From assembly GCA_963930655.1 (NCBI GenBank), contig OZ005615.1:9814001-9878000 (forward strand): a stretch of 64,000 nucleotides of DNA, read 5' to 3'. A model generated the notes under the pieces. The model did no database searches. It was given only the letters and a program-made list of their open reading frames with translations, and was not told the origin of the DNA. The translations under genes and the position numbers were made by a program. The stretch's first letter is position 1, and each line of letters begins with the position of its first letter. Below, in pieces: positions 25,568-35,239 of this stretch. This DNA is from Myrica gale (lineage: Eukaryota; Streptophyta; Magnoliopsida; Fagales; Myricaceae).

Positions 25568-25856
25568 AGTTAGAGCCACTCAATGATGTGCTGTCATGAT
25601 GTTTTGTGTTATGTAAACATGGAGATACCCGAAAACATAGAGTTGATATTTTGTGTTATGTAAACAAGCTACAACCATATTTGATTTTTTGTGTTATGTA
25701 AACATGCTATGAGCCACTCAACTGGTTGAAGTGATGTTTTGTGAAGCAGAGAATTTAATGGTTCATAATCTTTTGATATTTTATCAATTGTTCTGGTCTG
25801 GGAACGATGTGGAACTTTGGGTTATAAGTAAACAGTTGCTATATATTATCGCATAC

Positions 25857-26300
25857 CAATAGCTGTTGAGGTGTTGTCTTGCGCAACCCATGTTGGATCC
25901 AACAAAGCATAGCCAACTTCATGTGTCTAGCTCCCCAATAGACCTTTTCCCATCGGTTAGCCACCAACTCTCTTTATGATACGAGATGCCTCAACGTAAA
26001 TTGGTAAGTGAAAATCAGGGGGTAGCTGAGCCAGTAGGAGACCACAAGCTTGGATCAATAAGCAAGACAGTTGTTGGCATGTATAACCACTACGAGAAAC
26101 AATGTTAGAGGTGTTTATTCCTGAAACTAAAGGAGTTGATCTGCCTGCACTTAAGGAATCTGTGCTTCCCCCTGAAGGGGATGCTGACAATACAGAAGAC
26201 TGCCCAACACCATTTGGAGCTCCATGCAGACCATTGCTGGATTGAATAAGTGTTGGCTGTATATTCACAATTAGCAGTACTAAAACCACTGAGCACTCAG
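25857..26300 (-). pseudogene. Captured fragment of Mediator subunit MED23
   Basis: The minus strand encodes 'NIQPTLIQSSNGLHGAPNG', 'SGINTSNIVSRSGYTCQQLS', 'LLLAQLPPDFHLPIYVEASR' and, after a one-base deletion near 25980, 'YALLDPTWVAQDNTSTAIG'. I recognise this as plant MED23 (At1g23230 family), a subunit of the Mediator coactivator. The exon still ends in a GT donor at 25856 followed by intron-like DNA, so genomic DNA rather than cDNA was captured. The frameshift makes it non-functional as coding DNA. It lies downstream of, and on the same strand as, the GRF gene. Confidence 0.8.
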
Positions 26301-26678
26301 TTGATATCTTTATGTTCAGAACTTGAAACTTCATCAAAATCATAAAAATTACAGATGCTAAAGCATTCAGAGAGATTTTCATTGGCAATCAAAAGGCTTG
26401 TACACAGAAACAACTAATCAAAAGTTTCACATAATACATTCACCAAAGTCATACATTCTATTTCATTCCTAAATAGACTACCAAATACACGGTTAACTTC
26501 CTAAATGGACTAAAACTACTCTAAGTTATCAAATACAACATAATCTCCCATTCAATATATCAAATACAACATAAGATCCTATTGAATATGGACTAACTTA
26601 TGTGCTGACCCCCCATGTAACCCAAAACCCAACACTTATGAGAACAATCAAATTGAACATCCAGGATCCAACCAAGTA

Positions 26679-27386
26679 TTATTTCAAATATTTTTCCTTC
26701 TTCTTCTGCATCCGTAATTGGTCTTCCATTGTCTTCACCTTCTTAATATAGGTTGGCAATATTTCATGACCACGTACACAGGTTGGTGGGTCCACCCACT
26801 GAAAGAAATTGCATCTTGGTTGTCTCTGCAAACATCAGAAAAATAAATGAATGTAGTGCATCAACTAGTCTTTGTTTAAACAAATGAATGGTCCTAGAAT
26901 CTGTCAAAGAAGTCTTCATGGAATCTGTCAAAGAAGTCTTCATCAAAGAAAAATAAATCAATGTAGTGCATCAACTACGATCTAGATAAATGGCTAGCAA
27001 ATTTCGGTAGTATCCAAACCAAATGACCAGTTTTTTGCTTAGCTGATAATAGATTCATCAATTACACACCTTTTTGAAATCTACGGTGTGAAAGAGATTT
27101 ATGCCAACAACGAACATACCGAGGTAGCTGAGTACCGGGGGCAGCCAAAGAAACGTCTTCCTGGGTTCGAATCTGTCAACGAAGTCTTCATGGAAGCTTG
27201 AAGGTTGCATCCACACACCGGAAAAATGCCACTCCATTGCAAATCGGGAGGTCGTTGCTTTCTTCCACTCCGAGAGGATGACGAAAATGATGAAGATGAC
27301 TTCATTAGGGGAATTTTGGATTGGGATTTCGACTGAAGGATTGTGGAAAATGCAGACCTTTTGTGACTGGAGATTAGGGCTACCAA
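26679..27386 (-). CDS. zf-GRF protein encoded inside the MULE, two exons
   Basis: Exon 1 is 27386-27120 (89 codons) and exon 2 is 26825-26679, joined by GT-AG in phase 0, giving 137 aa. The join completes a GRF-type zinc finger: C58-x-C60, then 'NPGRRFFGC' with C82, then C94 in 'CNFFQWVDPP'. The last 25 residues are Lys-rich and may form a short coil. GRF fingers bind single-stranded DNA or RNA in proteins such as APE2, NEIL3 and TOP3A. Here the gene starts just inside the right inverted repeat, which would supply the promoter, and runs towards the transposase, like the second gene of MuDR. The intron carries two extra copies of an exon-1-like segment (MKTSLTDS) from a ~110-bp tandem duplication. 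Whether it is expressed is unknown. Confidence 0.75.
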
Positions 27387-27791
27387 TGGCGAATGGGAGA
27401 ATGGGGAAATGAAGAGAACGAGATTGGGGATTTTGGGCTAGGGCTATGGGGAAATAACGAACAGGGAAATAGAGGAGGGATTTCGGGCTATGGGGAAATA
27501 ACGAACAGGGAAAGAAATAAGTTTGGGAAATTAATTACTTGTTTCCTTTAATTTATTTTTTCCAATTATTGATTAGTTGGCTTCCACGTGTGAAATTTGA
27601 AAATTCTTCGGTGTCCACGTGGACGATTTTAAACTGGTCAGCGTGCTCCGTCAACGAGTTGACAGGGGAACTGACGGGGGGACTGTGTTGCAACGTTTCG
27701 ATGACCACAGGGACTAAATCGTTCAAACGTAAACCACAGAGACTAATTTGTTTAAACATGAAACCACATGGACTGTGGCCGTACTTTTCCC

Positions 27792-27903
27792 AATTTTTAC
27801 AACGAAAGATCTTTGTCGTTTTATATTCTTATTCTAAGGATATACATTATACTCATCCGAGTAACCCATTTGGCTGTCTTTTATGTCCAGTTCTACGTAT
27901 ATT
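27792..27903 (+). repeat. 112-bp direct repeat, right of the MULE
   Basis: Partner of 22656-22767, differing at two positions. It starts immediately after the intact right terminus of the MULE. Confidence 0.9.
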
Positions 27904-28331
27904 GGGCCGCAGAAGTTTGGATGGACCAAAATAATTTTTTTTAAATTTTTTTTTATTGGAAGCAATATAGATTTTATTGAAATTTATGAAAAAAATTGTG
28001 TCTTTCAACCAAATTAAAAATTTTGTTTGGTCCATGGAAACATAAACTAAGGTGATGTTTAACAAGCAATTTTTTTTAAGAATTTAGAGTTTTAGGAGAA
28101 AATTGTGTGAATTTAAGAATGTTGAAGTAAAAAAATTTAGAGATAAATACTTTGATGAAATTATTTAATAAAAAATAATATAATTTGTTTAAAAATTAGG
28201 AAGAAAGAATATTTGATAAAAAAATTAGAGTTAAATATACTTTATTCCCTTATATTTGGAGTATGTTAATTTGAGTACGAGGTTCAAATTGAAAAAATAT
28301 TTAAATTAAGGGTCTAATGTCTCAAAAATAA

Positions 28332-28724
28332 GGGATAAATACATTTTGCCCTCTTATCTTTGGGGTCATTTACACTTTGCACCTCGATGTTTTATTTTTG
28401 ATACATTGGACTCATTATCTTCCACATTTTTTCAATTCGGACTTCGTACCCAAATTGCCCGTCAATTTAGACGGATTCCGTTACAATGTGGGGTGCAATG
28501 TGTAAATGACCCCAAAGATAAGGGAGCAAAGTGTACATACCCTCAAAGATAAGGGGGGCAATGTGTAAATATTTAACAGAATCCGTCTAAATTGACGGAA
28601 AATTTGGGTGCAGAGTCCTAATTGAAAAAATGTGTAAGTTAAAAGGTCCAATGTGTCAAAAATAAACATCGGTGTGCAAAGTGTAAATGATTCCAAAGAT
28701 AAAGGGACAAAGTGTATTTATCCC
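28332..28724. mobile_element. MULE-type MITE family C, 393 bp
   Basis: Inverted-repeat arms (GGGATAAATACATTTTGCCC... against ...AAAGTGTATTTATCCC) are flanked by a perfect 9-bp duplication CAAAAATAA (28323-28331 and 28725-28733). The core contains a further inverted copy of arm sequence. Another copy of the same family and the same length is at 43179-43571. Confidence 0.85.
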
Positions 28725-29344
28725 CAAAAATAATACATTGATGTGCAAAATATAAATAATCAAAATGATAAGGGGTAAAATATATTTTACCCAAAATTTG
28801 AAGAAAAAGTAACGAAATTAGTTAAGAAGGTAAGCAGAAATAATATTTGATATATTATTTTTTTATTATAAAAAAGTATTAAAGTTAAGTGTCAAAAGTT
28901 ATTAAAATTTTTGTAAATTTTTTTTATTATTTAGCAAAATATTTATTAATTTATAAAAATATATTTATTATCGTCACAGTTATGCTTGAAATCAGAAGAA
29001 AAGGTCAACTCATGGGGTCAAAGTGTACAGTAAACCCAAAACATATTGTATTTAGGGTACTTTATTTATTTATTTGTGAGTTTAAAGAGCTTTATCCATA
29101 TTCCACGTGGGTCGTATTCACCAGTAGTATAACATTCTATAGAGAGAAGCTAACAAGAAGATACCTTGAGAAAGAAAGGAATATTTTCCTCACAAAAAAA
29201 CCAAAAGAAACAAGAAACAAGACTACACCTGCAAATTTGAGGGAAAAGAAGAAACAAGAGACAATACAACACCTGAAAATTTGAGGGAAAAGAAGAAAGA
29301 AGGAGAGAGAGTAAAGAGGGATCCTAGCCAGAGAGAGCTGTATA

Positions 29345-29586
29345 GGTTATGTTTGGTTTAGATTTTAAATTTTTTTTTATATTTGTGGTTTTTTGAAGTA
29401 GTATAGATTTTTTTTATAATTAATGAAAATTGTGTTAAAAGTTTTTGAAATTTATAAAAAATTATTAAAATTACTAAAAATATATTAAAATTGTTAAAAA
29501 AATTATTTATATTATAGAAAATACATTGAACGAAAAAGTGGTTGAAAAGTTTCTGAAAACCCGTAAGACGTAAAACAAATATAGCC
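29345..29586. mobile_element. Small MITE upstream of the zinc-module gene
   Basis: Starts GGTTATGTTTGGTTTAG and ends ACAAATATAGCC, a short imperfect inverted repeat around very AT-rich DNA, with ATA/GTA at the borders. It resembles Harbinger/Tourist MITEs. It lies about 130 bp before the coding start of the next gene and so is in its promoter or leader. Confidence 0.5.
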
Positions 29587-29718
29587 GTACACCTCGGAAA
29601 AAATTATCAGACAAACTGAGCACAGTCACTCACGAGTCACGAGCCTCATTCTCGATCTCTCACCACTTCCCCCTCCTCTTCTTCTCCTCCCTCCCTCCCT
29701 AGTCCCTTCCATCCTTCC

Positions 29719-31644
29719 ATGAATCCAAACAAAACGGAAGACCTCCTCTTCACTCACCATCACCACCTCAACCTCCATGATCTGGACCCACCACCACCAC
29801 CACTACCGGTGGCTCAGATCCTCCATTCTCAGCCCTCCATCCATCACGAATCCCAAGACGACCAAGCTTTCTCCCTCCCCGAAATCGGCCTCTTCCGCTC
29901 CTCCTTCTCCCCTTCCTCTTCCTCCTCCTCCTCGTCCTCCGATTCGTTGATCCAACCCCACGCGGACCCCACCCCATCCCCTGCCCCCAAGCTCCACATC
30001 AGCCCCGACCCTCACATCTCTTCTCAGTTTTACACCTTCAACCCGGAGTCCCACTCCCTGATGATCCGCTGCCTGCTGGAACACCGCCTTGCCACGCCGG
30101 CCGAGATCCGAGCCGCGACGCCCCGCGCCGTCCTCAAGTCTTGGCGCGCTGTCTGGAAGGACCGCAACGAGGACACCGCATACCTCACCGCATGGAAGCG
30201 CATCCAGGACAAGCTCTCCGCTCACGTCGACCCTACAACGGGTAACCAATTTCTTTGCTTCAAAAACAATTCCCAGCAATTCGTTTCCCACATTAGCCAG
30301 TGGCAAGAGATAGTCATGACTTTCCACTCCGACACCGACATCAAACACCTAGGGCTTAAAGAGACAATTGAAAGGATTAAGCAGGTTTGGACCGTGGGTG
30401 CCAAATTTTACGGTATGCCTGAGAGTTATATTAGGGTTTGTGTTGCTGCGTGCCCCGTGTGCTCTTCAGCATCATCGGGGGGATCCTCAGCTGCCGCCCG
30501 AACTAAGCGGCGCAGGTTTGAGTACACTGAGTCTTTTGATGTGCCGGCCAAAGAAGTGCCTAATAAGCTCCAGCAATTGGCTGCCAAGCATAAGGTTGTC
30601 CTCTGCATTAGACAGAAGTATATTAGGTATAAACCGTTTATGGTGGAGGTGAAGGATTATGCATGTCATAGAGCAGGTGATCCTGCTGCAAAGAAGTCGA
30701 AGATTTTGAAGAGGGAGCCATATGCGTCGAAGCGGTGTGGCTGTGGGTTTCGGATTAGGGCCATTGTGCCAATAGCTAATTATAATGAGAAGGATAAGAC
30801 TTTTGTGTATCAGGAAGAGGGGATGGCGAACTTTAAGTTGTATGCAGTGCATACAGGCCATGAGCCAGGGCCGTTGGATGGGAACGCAAGGATTATGCAT
30901 AGGGTTGTGGGGCATAAAGGTGCATTTTTGATGGACCAAGAGATAATGTATGGGGTGAGCGAGGAAATGGACAATGATGGGTTGGGGTTGATGGGGAAAG
31001 ATGATGGAGACTTGCAGCTTTCAGTTTTTCAACAAGTGCAGGAATTGAGGGCGGAGGTTGGGTTTTTAGAAGGGAAAATTGCAAAACTCCCGCAAGAGTT
31101 TTTGGCTTCAGTATCTCAAGAATTGTGTGAGATTGTGAATAAAGTTAGAAGTGTTGGGGAAGAGAGATTGAAGGCAATTGGGATGATTTCGCACAAGCCA
31201 CGTTCAGATGATGTGTTGGTTGGTGAGAACGATTTGGCGCATTGGAGTGATCATCACCATGAGCAAATATATGTGGATGGCAAGGACACAGATTTAATTG
31301 AGGATGATGAAGACAGTTTCGGGCGGACTCTTGGCGATGTTGTTCCTTGGGACCAGATGAGGGAGGATTGTAGGAGTCAGAAGGGTCTGATGAGCGAGCC
31401 TTGCAAGCCCGAAAAGTGGTTGAAATGCAGTGACTTTGACGAGAAGAGCATTCTTGATTGTGAAGATACTAAACTAACCAAGCCCATTAGACACGACGAG
31501 GCTATAGTCACAGATGTAGGCCTTGTTGGTATTCACGTTGATAACTTCTACCCGGAGAATCCTAAATGGTACGACTCTCCTTGTGGGTTGGACACCAGTG
31601 CAGATTGTGAGGACGGTGGATTCAGGCATGGAGAGATTGTGTAG
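29719..31644 (+). CDS. Conserved plant protein with FAR1/GCM-like zinc module, intronless
   Basis: A 641-aa uninterrupted frame. Residues 1-100 are low-complexity (His, Pro and Ser runs). Residues 110-245 form a conserved-looking helical region ('SHSLMIRCLLEHRLATPAEI' to 'YIRVCVAACPVC'). A basic patch KRRR is at 263-266. From about 268 to 381 a module resembles the WRKY-GCM1/FAR1 zinc fold: C316, C340, C342, H378 and H381 are spaced as possible ligands ('KRCGCGFRIRA', 'YAVHTGH'). A putative coiled coil follows at about 433-480 and an acidic tail after that. The zinc module and basic patch suggest a nuclear DNA-binding role, but I do not recognise a characterised orthologue. There is no sign of MULE transposase domains, so it is not simply a FAR1/MULE derivative. 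The leader at 29640-29718 is CT-rich. Confidence 0.8.
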   Translation: MNPNKTEDLLFTHHHHLNLHDLDPPPPPLPVAQILHSQPSIHHESQDDQAFSLPEIGLFRSSFSPSSSSSSSSSDSLIQPHADPTPSPAPKLHISPDPHISSQFYTFNPESHSLMIRCLLEHRLATPAEIRAATPRAVLKSWRAVWKDRNEDTAYLTAWKRIQDKLSAHVDPTTGNQFLCFKNNSQQFVSHISQWQEIVMTFHSDTDIKHLGLKETIERIKQVWTVGAKFYGMPESYIRVCVAACPVCSSASSGGSSAAARTKRRRFEYTESFDVPAKEVPNKLQQLAAKHKVVLCIRQKYIRYKPFMVEVKDYACHRAGDPAAKKSKILKREPYASKRCGCGFRIRAIVPIANYNEKDKTFVYQEEGMANFKLYAVHTGHEPGPLDGNARIMHRVVGHKGAFLMDQEIMYGVSEEMDNDGLGLMGKDDGDLQLSVFQQVQELRAEVGFLEGKIAKLPQEFLASVSQELCEIVNKVRSVGEERLKAIGMISHKPRSDDVLVGENDLAHWSDHHHEQIYVDGKDTDLIEDDEDSFGRTLGDVVPWDQMREDCRSQKGLMSEPCKPEKWLKCSDFDEKSILDCEDTKLTKPIRHDEAIVTDVGLVGIHVDNFYPENPKWYDSPCGLDTSADCEDGGFRHGEIV

Positions 31645-32340
31645 AGGCCTCAATAGTATGGTTTATCGACGCTAACATATAGATGGATTTTTGTTGTAGC
31701 CATTCATCCCCTCTCAGTCTTGAAAGTGGGTTGTATATTAATGTATACAGAAGACTGGAATCGCTCACATGCTTTTTAGCTGTCTTTAATATGTGTGGCT
31801 CTGTAAAGTATAGCCCAATTGGGCTTCTCTGCACATAAGTGTTTTTAACTCTGTTAATGATGGTCTTCGCCATCAGATTTTTTAGCTTTGGTTTCTTTAT
31901 GATGCAGTGATGCACTGTGGTGGCGTTTCGATCTGTTTGTCTTCTTTAACATTCTTGTATGTATTATATGTGCAGTCTTGCTTCCACTATCCGTATGTAT
32001 GAGATGGATTGAACTTATTCAACAAGACATGGGTGTGAATTGCCTCTCTTATAGTTGCATTTTAGGCAGCCTTTTTTTATGGTGTATCTCCTTCACCTTG
32101 CTGTAATGCCTAGCTAACAGTTTGAGGCAGTATTACCTGGTTGAGTTTGTCCTACTTCTGATAGTAGTCCTTCTTATCCTTGCTTGCGTTATTCTAATTT
32201 GTTTGTCTGCTCAATAGATGAATGATTAATGTTAAGGGGCTTTTGGCTCTTTTGGTTTAATGTGGTGGTTGCTGTGCCTGCTGGTCGGGAAATAATTCTA
32301 TTTTATATAAGACCATATACCTACGAATTTAGAAGGTGAT
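31645..32340. other. 3' flank of the zinc-module gene
   Basis: Likely 3' untranslated region then spacer. A segment at 31853-31942 shares pieces with 34424-34555 (see findings). No other gene is visible. Confidence 0.5.
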
Positions 32341-32344
32341 AACT

Positions 32345-33000
32345 TTTTTTTTATAAGTAAGCCAATTTTATTAAAAAAAAAACAAGGAACAGACAACAAC
32401 GGAGCCAACAGTACAAGAGAAAATACTGAAGAACCCAACACAAACCCCCACCCAAGAAACTCCCACCCGCCCTCAACCCACTAGCCAACAGGACACTCCC
32501 AGAACACCCAACCCACAAGACTCTCCCAAAAGATTCCCCTAGTAGCTCTTAGTTCCTAGAGAACGAAGAAGATCCTTCATAGATAACCGAAGACTGCAAT
32601 CCCTTCAACTCCCTGAGCATCCTCCCACCTGATTTCCTAGTCTTTTTCGAACTAATCGGCATCCGATCACGTTCCAACACAGCAAAGAGATCCCTCATCT
32701 TATCCTCTTGGCCCCCACACGACACCCCAACCAGCTGACCCACAGAGGAAACCATATCCAAGACCCACGCCGGCGATTCCGTCGGCTCCTTCCCCTTCAA
32801 AGTATCCAAAGGAGCTTGGTAAGGTGCAGCCACACACCCATCAAGACTGCTTTCCACAACAAGGGTCCCACACCCTTCGGGAGATGGACCCGAAGAGTCC
32901 ACGCCCACATCTGCCCGGAAAGACGACAACCCAACAGTCCCATCTACCAAAAGACCCAACCGATCCCTCCCAACCCCCTCCTCTGACAACTGCAGGGTAT
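32345..33000 (-). mobile_element. LINE remnant: ORF1 C-terminus joined to a 3' tail
   Basis: The minus strand encodes, up to the stop at 32549, a protein end ('VLDMVSSVGQLVGVSCGG' ... 'RMLRELKGLQSSVIYEGSSS') resembling the C-terminus of the first ORF of plant L1-type LINEs ('RELK.L..SI.YD'). It is followed directly by ~190 bp ending AATAAAATTGGCTTACTTAT and a poly(A) run (poly-T at 32343-32352 on +). ORF2 is absent, so this is a deleted or chimeric copy. No target-site duplication was found. Confidence 0.5.
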
Positions 33001-34430
33001 ATGTTCTGTGGAGTTCTTGTGTATCTTATTTCTGAAGACAAATACAAAGGGGAAAAACCCAGAAAAAAGAAAGAAAAAAGAAAGAAAAACTTGGCCTGTT
33101 CCTTTAATCTTCCATAACCACGATCCTCTTTCTGTGTGTGTGTGTGTGTCTGTGCAGACTTTTACCTATCTGGTTATTTCCATCTCTTGGCAACATTGTA
33201 CCCTTCATTATGCCATCTTAAGTTATCCACTTTGCATATGGAAAAATGTGATTTCTATAATGGTGAGGTTCCTGACCTAGAATCTTAAAGTAGTTGGTGG
33301 AGAAGCATCCTCTGCAATGTGTTGGACAGGGATACTACTCACAACTTTTTAATCCTACATCACCCTTGGTCCTTTTTTCTTAAGCCACTAGCTTTTGCAT
33401 TTGATTTGTGTGTAGTCTCACTCCTATTTAGGTGATGTTGCAATCATGACTGCATTTTGAATCTTGAGTAAGTTGAGACTAAAACAATCTTTTCTCCTCT
33501 TGTTTTACATGGAGTGGTTTCACACAACCGATATGCAAACTGTTGTGTAGGGAATGCCTTATGATCGACAATCATTCTGGGGTATTATTCTGATTTAAGC
33601 TCTCCTATTGTACATGAAAGTCGGTAGTATGAAATTTCAAGTCTTACGGACCTTTTGGAAGCATAACATGAGGTGTGCATGGAATGTTACCTTCCTGTGT
33701 CCAGATTAGTAGATTTATTAAAGATATCATACTGAATTATCCGTCAGTGGTTCAGTGTGAGTTCTTAATTGGTGCTATTTATTGCTCGCAAAAAGAGGAA
33801 CTTGACTCCACCTCCCCTCGTTGTGTCATGATGATTCATTTATCTATTTGCAGAGTATCAGAATCCACACTGCAGAGGTTCTAGGAGTAACTTCTGCGGA
33901 CATCTTATTATAATAAACACCCAGAATGGAGATGCATCTGAAGAGAAATTTTACACCTGTTTCTTATTATTGTTTGCAGAAGACACTGTCCTTAAGGCTA
34001 AAGTTCATTGGAAAGTTCTGTCTACCAACTAACTCTTAAGGGCTTTGTGCTGAGGCTTTGCCAGTTCTCTTGAATTCAGGACTGTGTTCCACCTTGAGAT
34101 TGAGTGGTTGGTGCAGAGTCCACATTCTGCTTCTCCTCGGATCTACTCTTTCTAAGGCCACATCTTCCATAGATGCCTCCCAATTGTGCAGTGTGTAAGA
34201 GACCCACATACTAGCTTGGGGACTATCTTCAAAATATCTTGAGACCCTTGTTCTGTTCCAGGTATGATCTCCAATTTTGTGCATCTCATGGATTGCTCTT
34301 TTGTGCGTTGTCTGCTTTGTAGGGCATTATATCTAGAAAATATGCTGCAACCTTCGAGCATCATAAACCTAGGAGTGAAGGCTAACCTTAAGTACCTGAG
34401 CAACTAAATGATCTAACCTGGCTGTATGCA
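33001..34430. other. Intergenic, no gene seen
   Basis: No supported coding sequence. A (GT)n run is at 33135-33151. Confidence 0.5.
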
Positions 34431-34837
34431 CCGTGGTGGCGTTTCGATCTGCAGACGTGGTGGCGTTTCGATCTGCAGACGTGGTGACCTTTTGATCGAA
34501 ATTTCTCCATTGGTGGCTGTAAGAAGAAATCTGATGGCGAAGACCATCATTAATTGTCATGATCTAAATGATCTAACACGAGATAATTGTCATGTTAACC
34601 TGCAGTATCTCGTGTGATTTGTCAATTAACATGATTCTTCAGTTATGAAGTCTTGTTTTTAGTTCTTCTGCTCAATCATCATTCCATGAAGTTTCTTGAA
34701 ACTCTTGTAATTTATATGTGGTAGACTTGAATTTTGCTACTCTATGCTCTGCCTAGGGTTGAGTAAATTGTGTCTCCCTCACCTGACCCTGAAGACGAGA
34801 GCCACTAATCCAGTCGGTTAGTGATGAGCAGCAGGTA

Positions 34838-35003
34838 AGCATAGGTGGGGAATTCTACTTACCCATGAACGGTATTCTGATCCATGCCAGCCCAATTGAC
34901 CCACCACCTAGCTAATAGGTCAGCATCGGTAGGCAATTCTACTTACCAACGAACAGTAACCTGTTCTCTGCAAGCCCAATTGACCCCCCACCTATAAATC
35001 CGT
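34838..35003 (+). repeat. Two ~80-bp direct repeats before the HSC70-like start
   Basis: 34838-34913 and 34922-35003 share AGCAT.GGT.GG.AATTCTACTTACC, GAAC.GTA and GCCCAATTGACCC.CCACCTA at ~80% identity. The second copy runs straight into a TATA box (TATAAAT, 34993-34999). GCCCAATTGACCC may be a promoter element duplicated with the block. Confidence 0.65.
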
Positions 35004-35208
35004 CTTTTCCCTTCCTTGCATAGCGGATTGCAGCCCTAACCCCCTTTCTCTCTGCCTTTTTCCCACCGTTGCCAACTTCTCCCCAACAAATTGAGGCCAG
35101 CAGTCTCTTTTGTTTTAGACTCACTGCACTAAATCTCTCTTCTCGAAGCTTCTTGAGCCTTCGATTATCGTGGCAACAATGATTGGAAAAGGAGAGGGCC
35201 CTGCAATC
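34993..35208 (+). pseudogene. Truncated HSC70 gene: promoter, leader and first 10 codons
   Basis: A TATA box at 34993-34999 is followed by a pyrimidine-rich leader with CCCTAACCCC and an ATG at 35179. The first ten codons read MIGKGEGPAI, the signature start of cytosolic plant HSC70 (M-x-GKGEGPAIGIDLG). Similarity stops after codon 10: the next codons read RTNM and meet a stop at 35236. The ATPase and peptide-binding domains are absent, so no chaperone is made. The promoter and heat-shock element look intact, so the fragment could still drive transcription of downstream DNA. Confidence 0.75.
35144..35163 (+). promoter_or_regulatory. Heat-shock element in the HSC70-like leader
   Basis: CGAAGCTTCTTGAGCCTTCG contains GAA/TTC/GAG/TTC units at 5-bp steps. 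This is a four-unit heat-shock-factor site with one mismatch, located 16 bp before the HSC70-like ATG. Confidence 0.6.
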
Positions 35209-35239
35209 AGAACTAATATGATAAAATATTTAAAATAAC

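Larger units (their letters stand above)
22768..27791. mobile_element. MULE, ~5.0 kb, two convergent gene units plus captured DNA
   Basis: Terminal inverted repeats are at 22768-23028 and about 27496-27791; ~250 bp align at roughly 90%. The right end is complete, reading GGGAAAAGTACGGCCACAG inward, while the left end lacks about the first 25 bp. Inside, left to right: a decayed transposase (+) interrupted by a solo LTR, a MED23 fragment (-), and a GRF zinc-finger gene (-). The transposase catalytic core is gone, so the element is non-autonomous. A piece of the inner repeat recurs at about 23095-23135, next to the deletion breakpoint. Confidence 0.9.

Noticed and set aside
29768-30348. Long antisense ORFs opposite the zinc-module gene
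   Set aside because: They mirror the GC-rich first third of the sense gene and have no domains.
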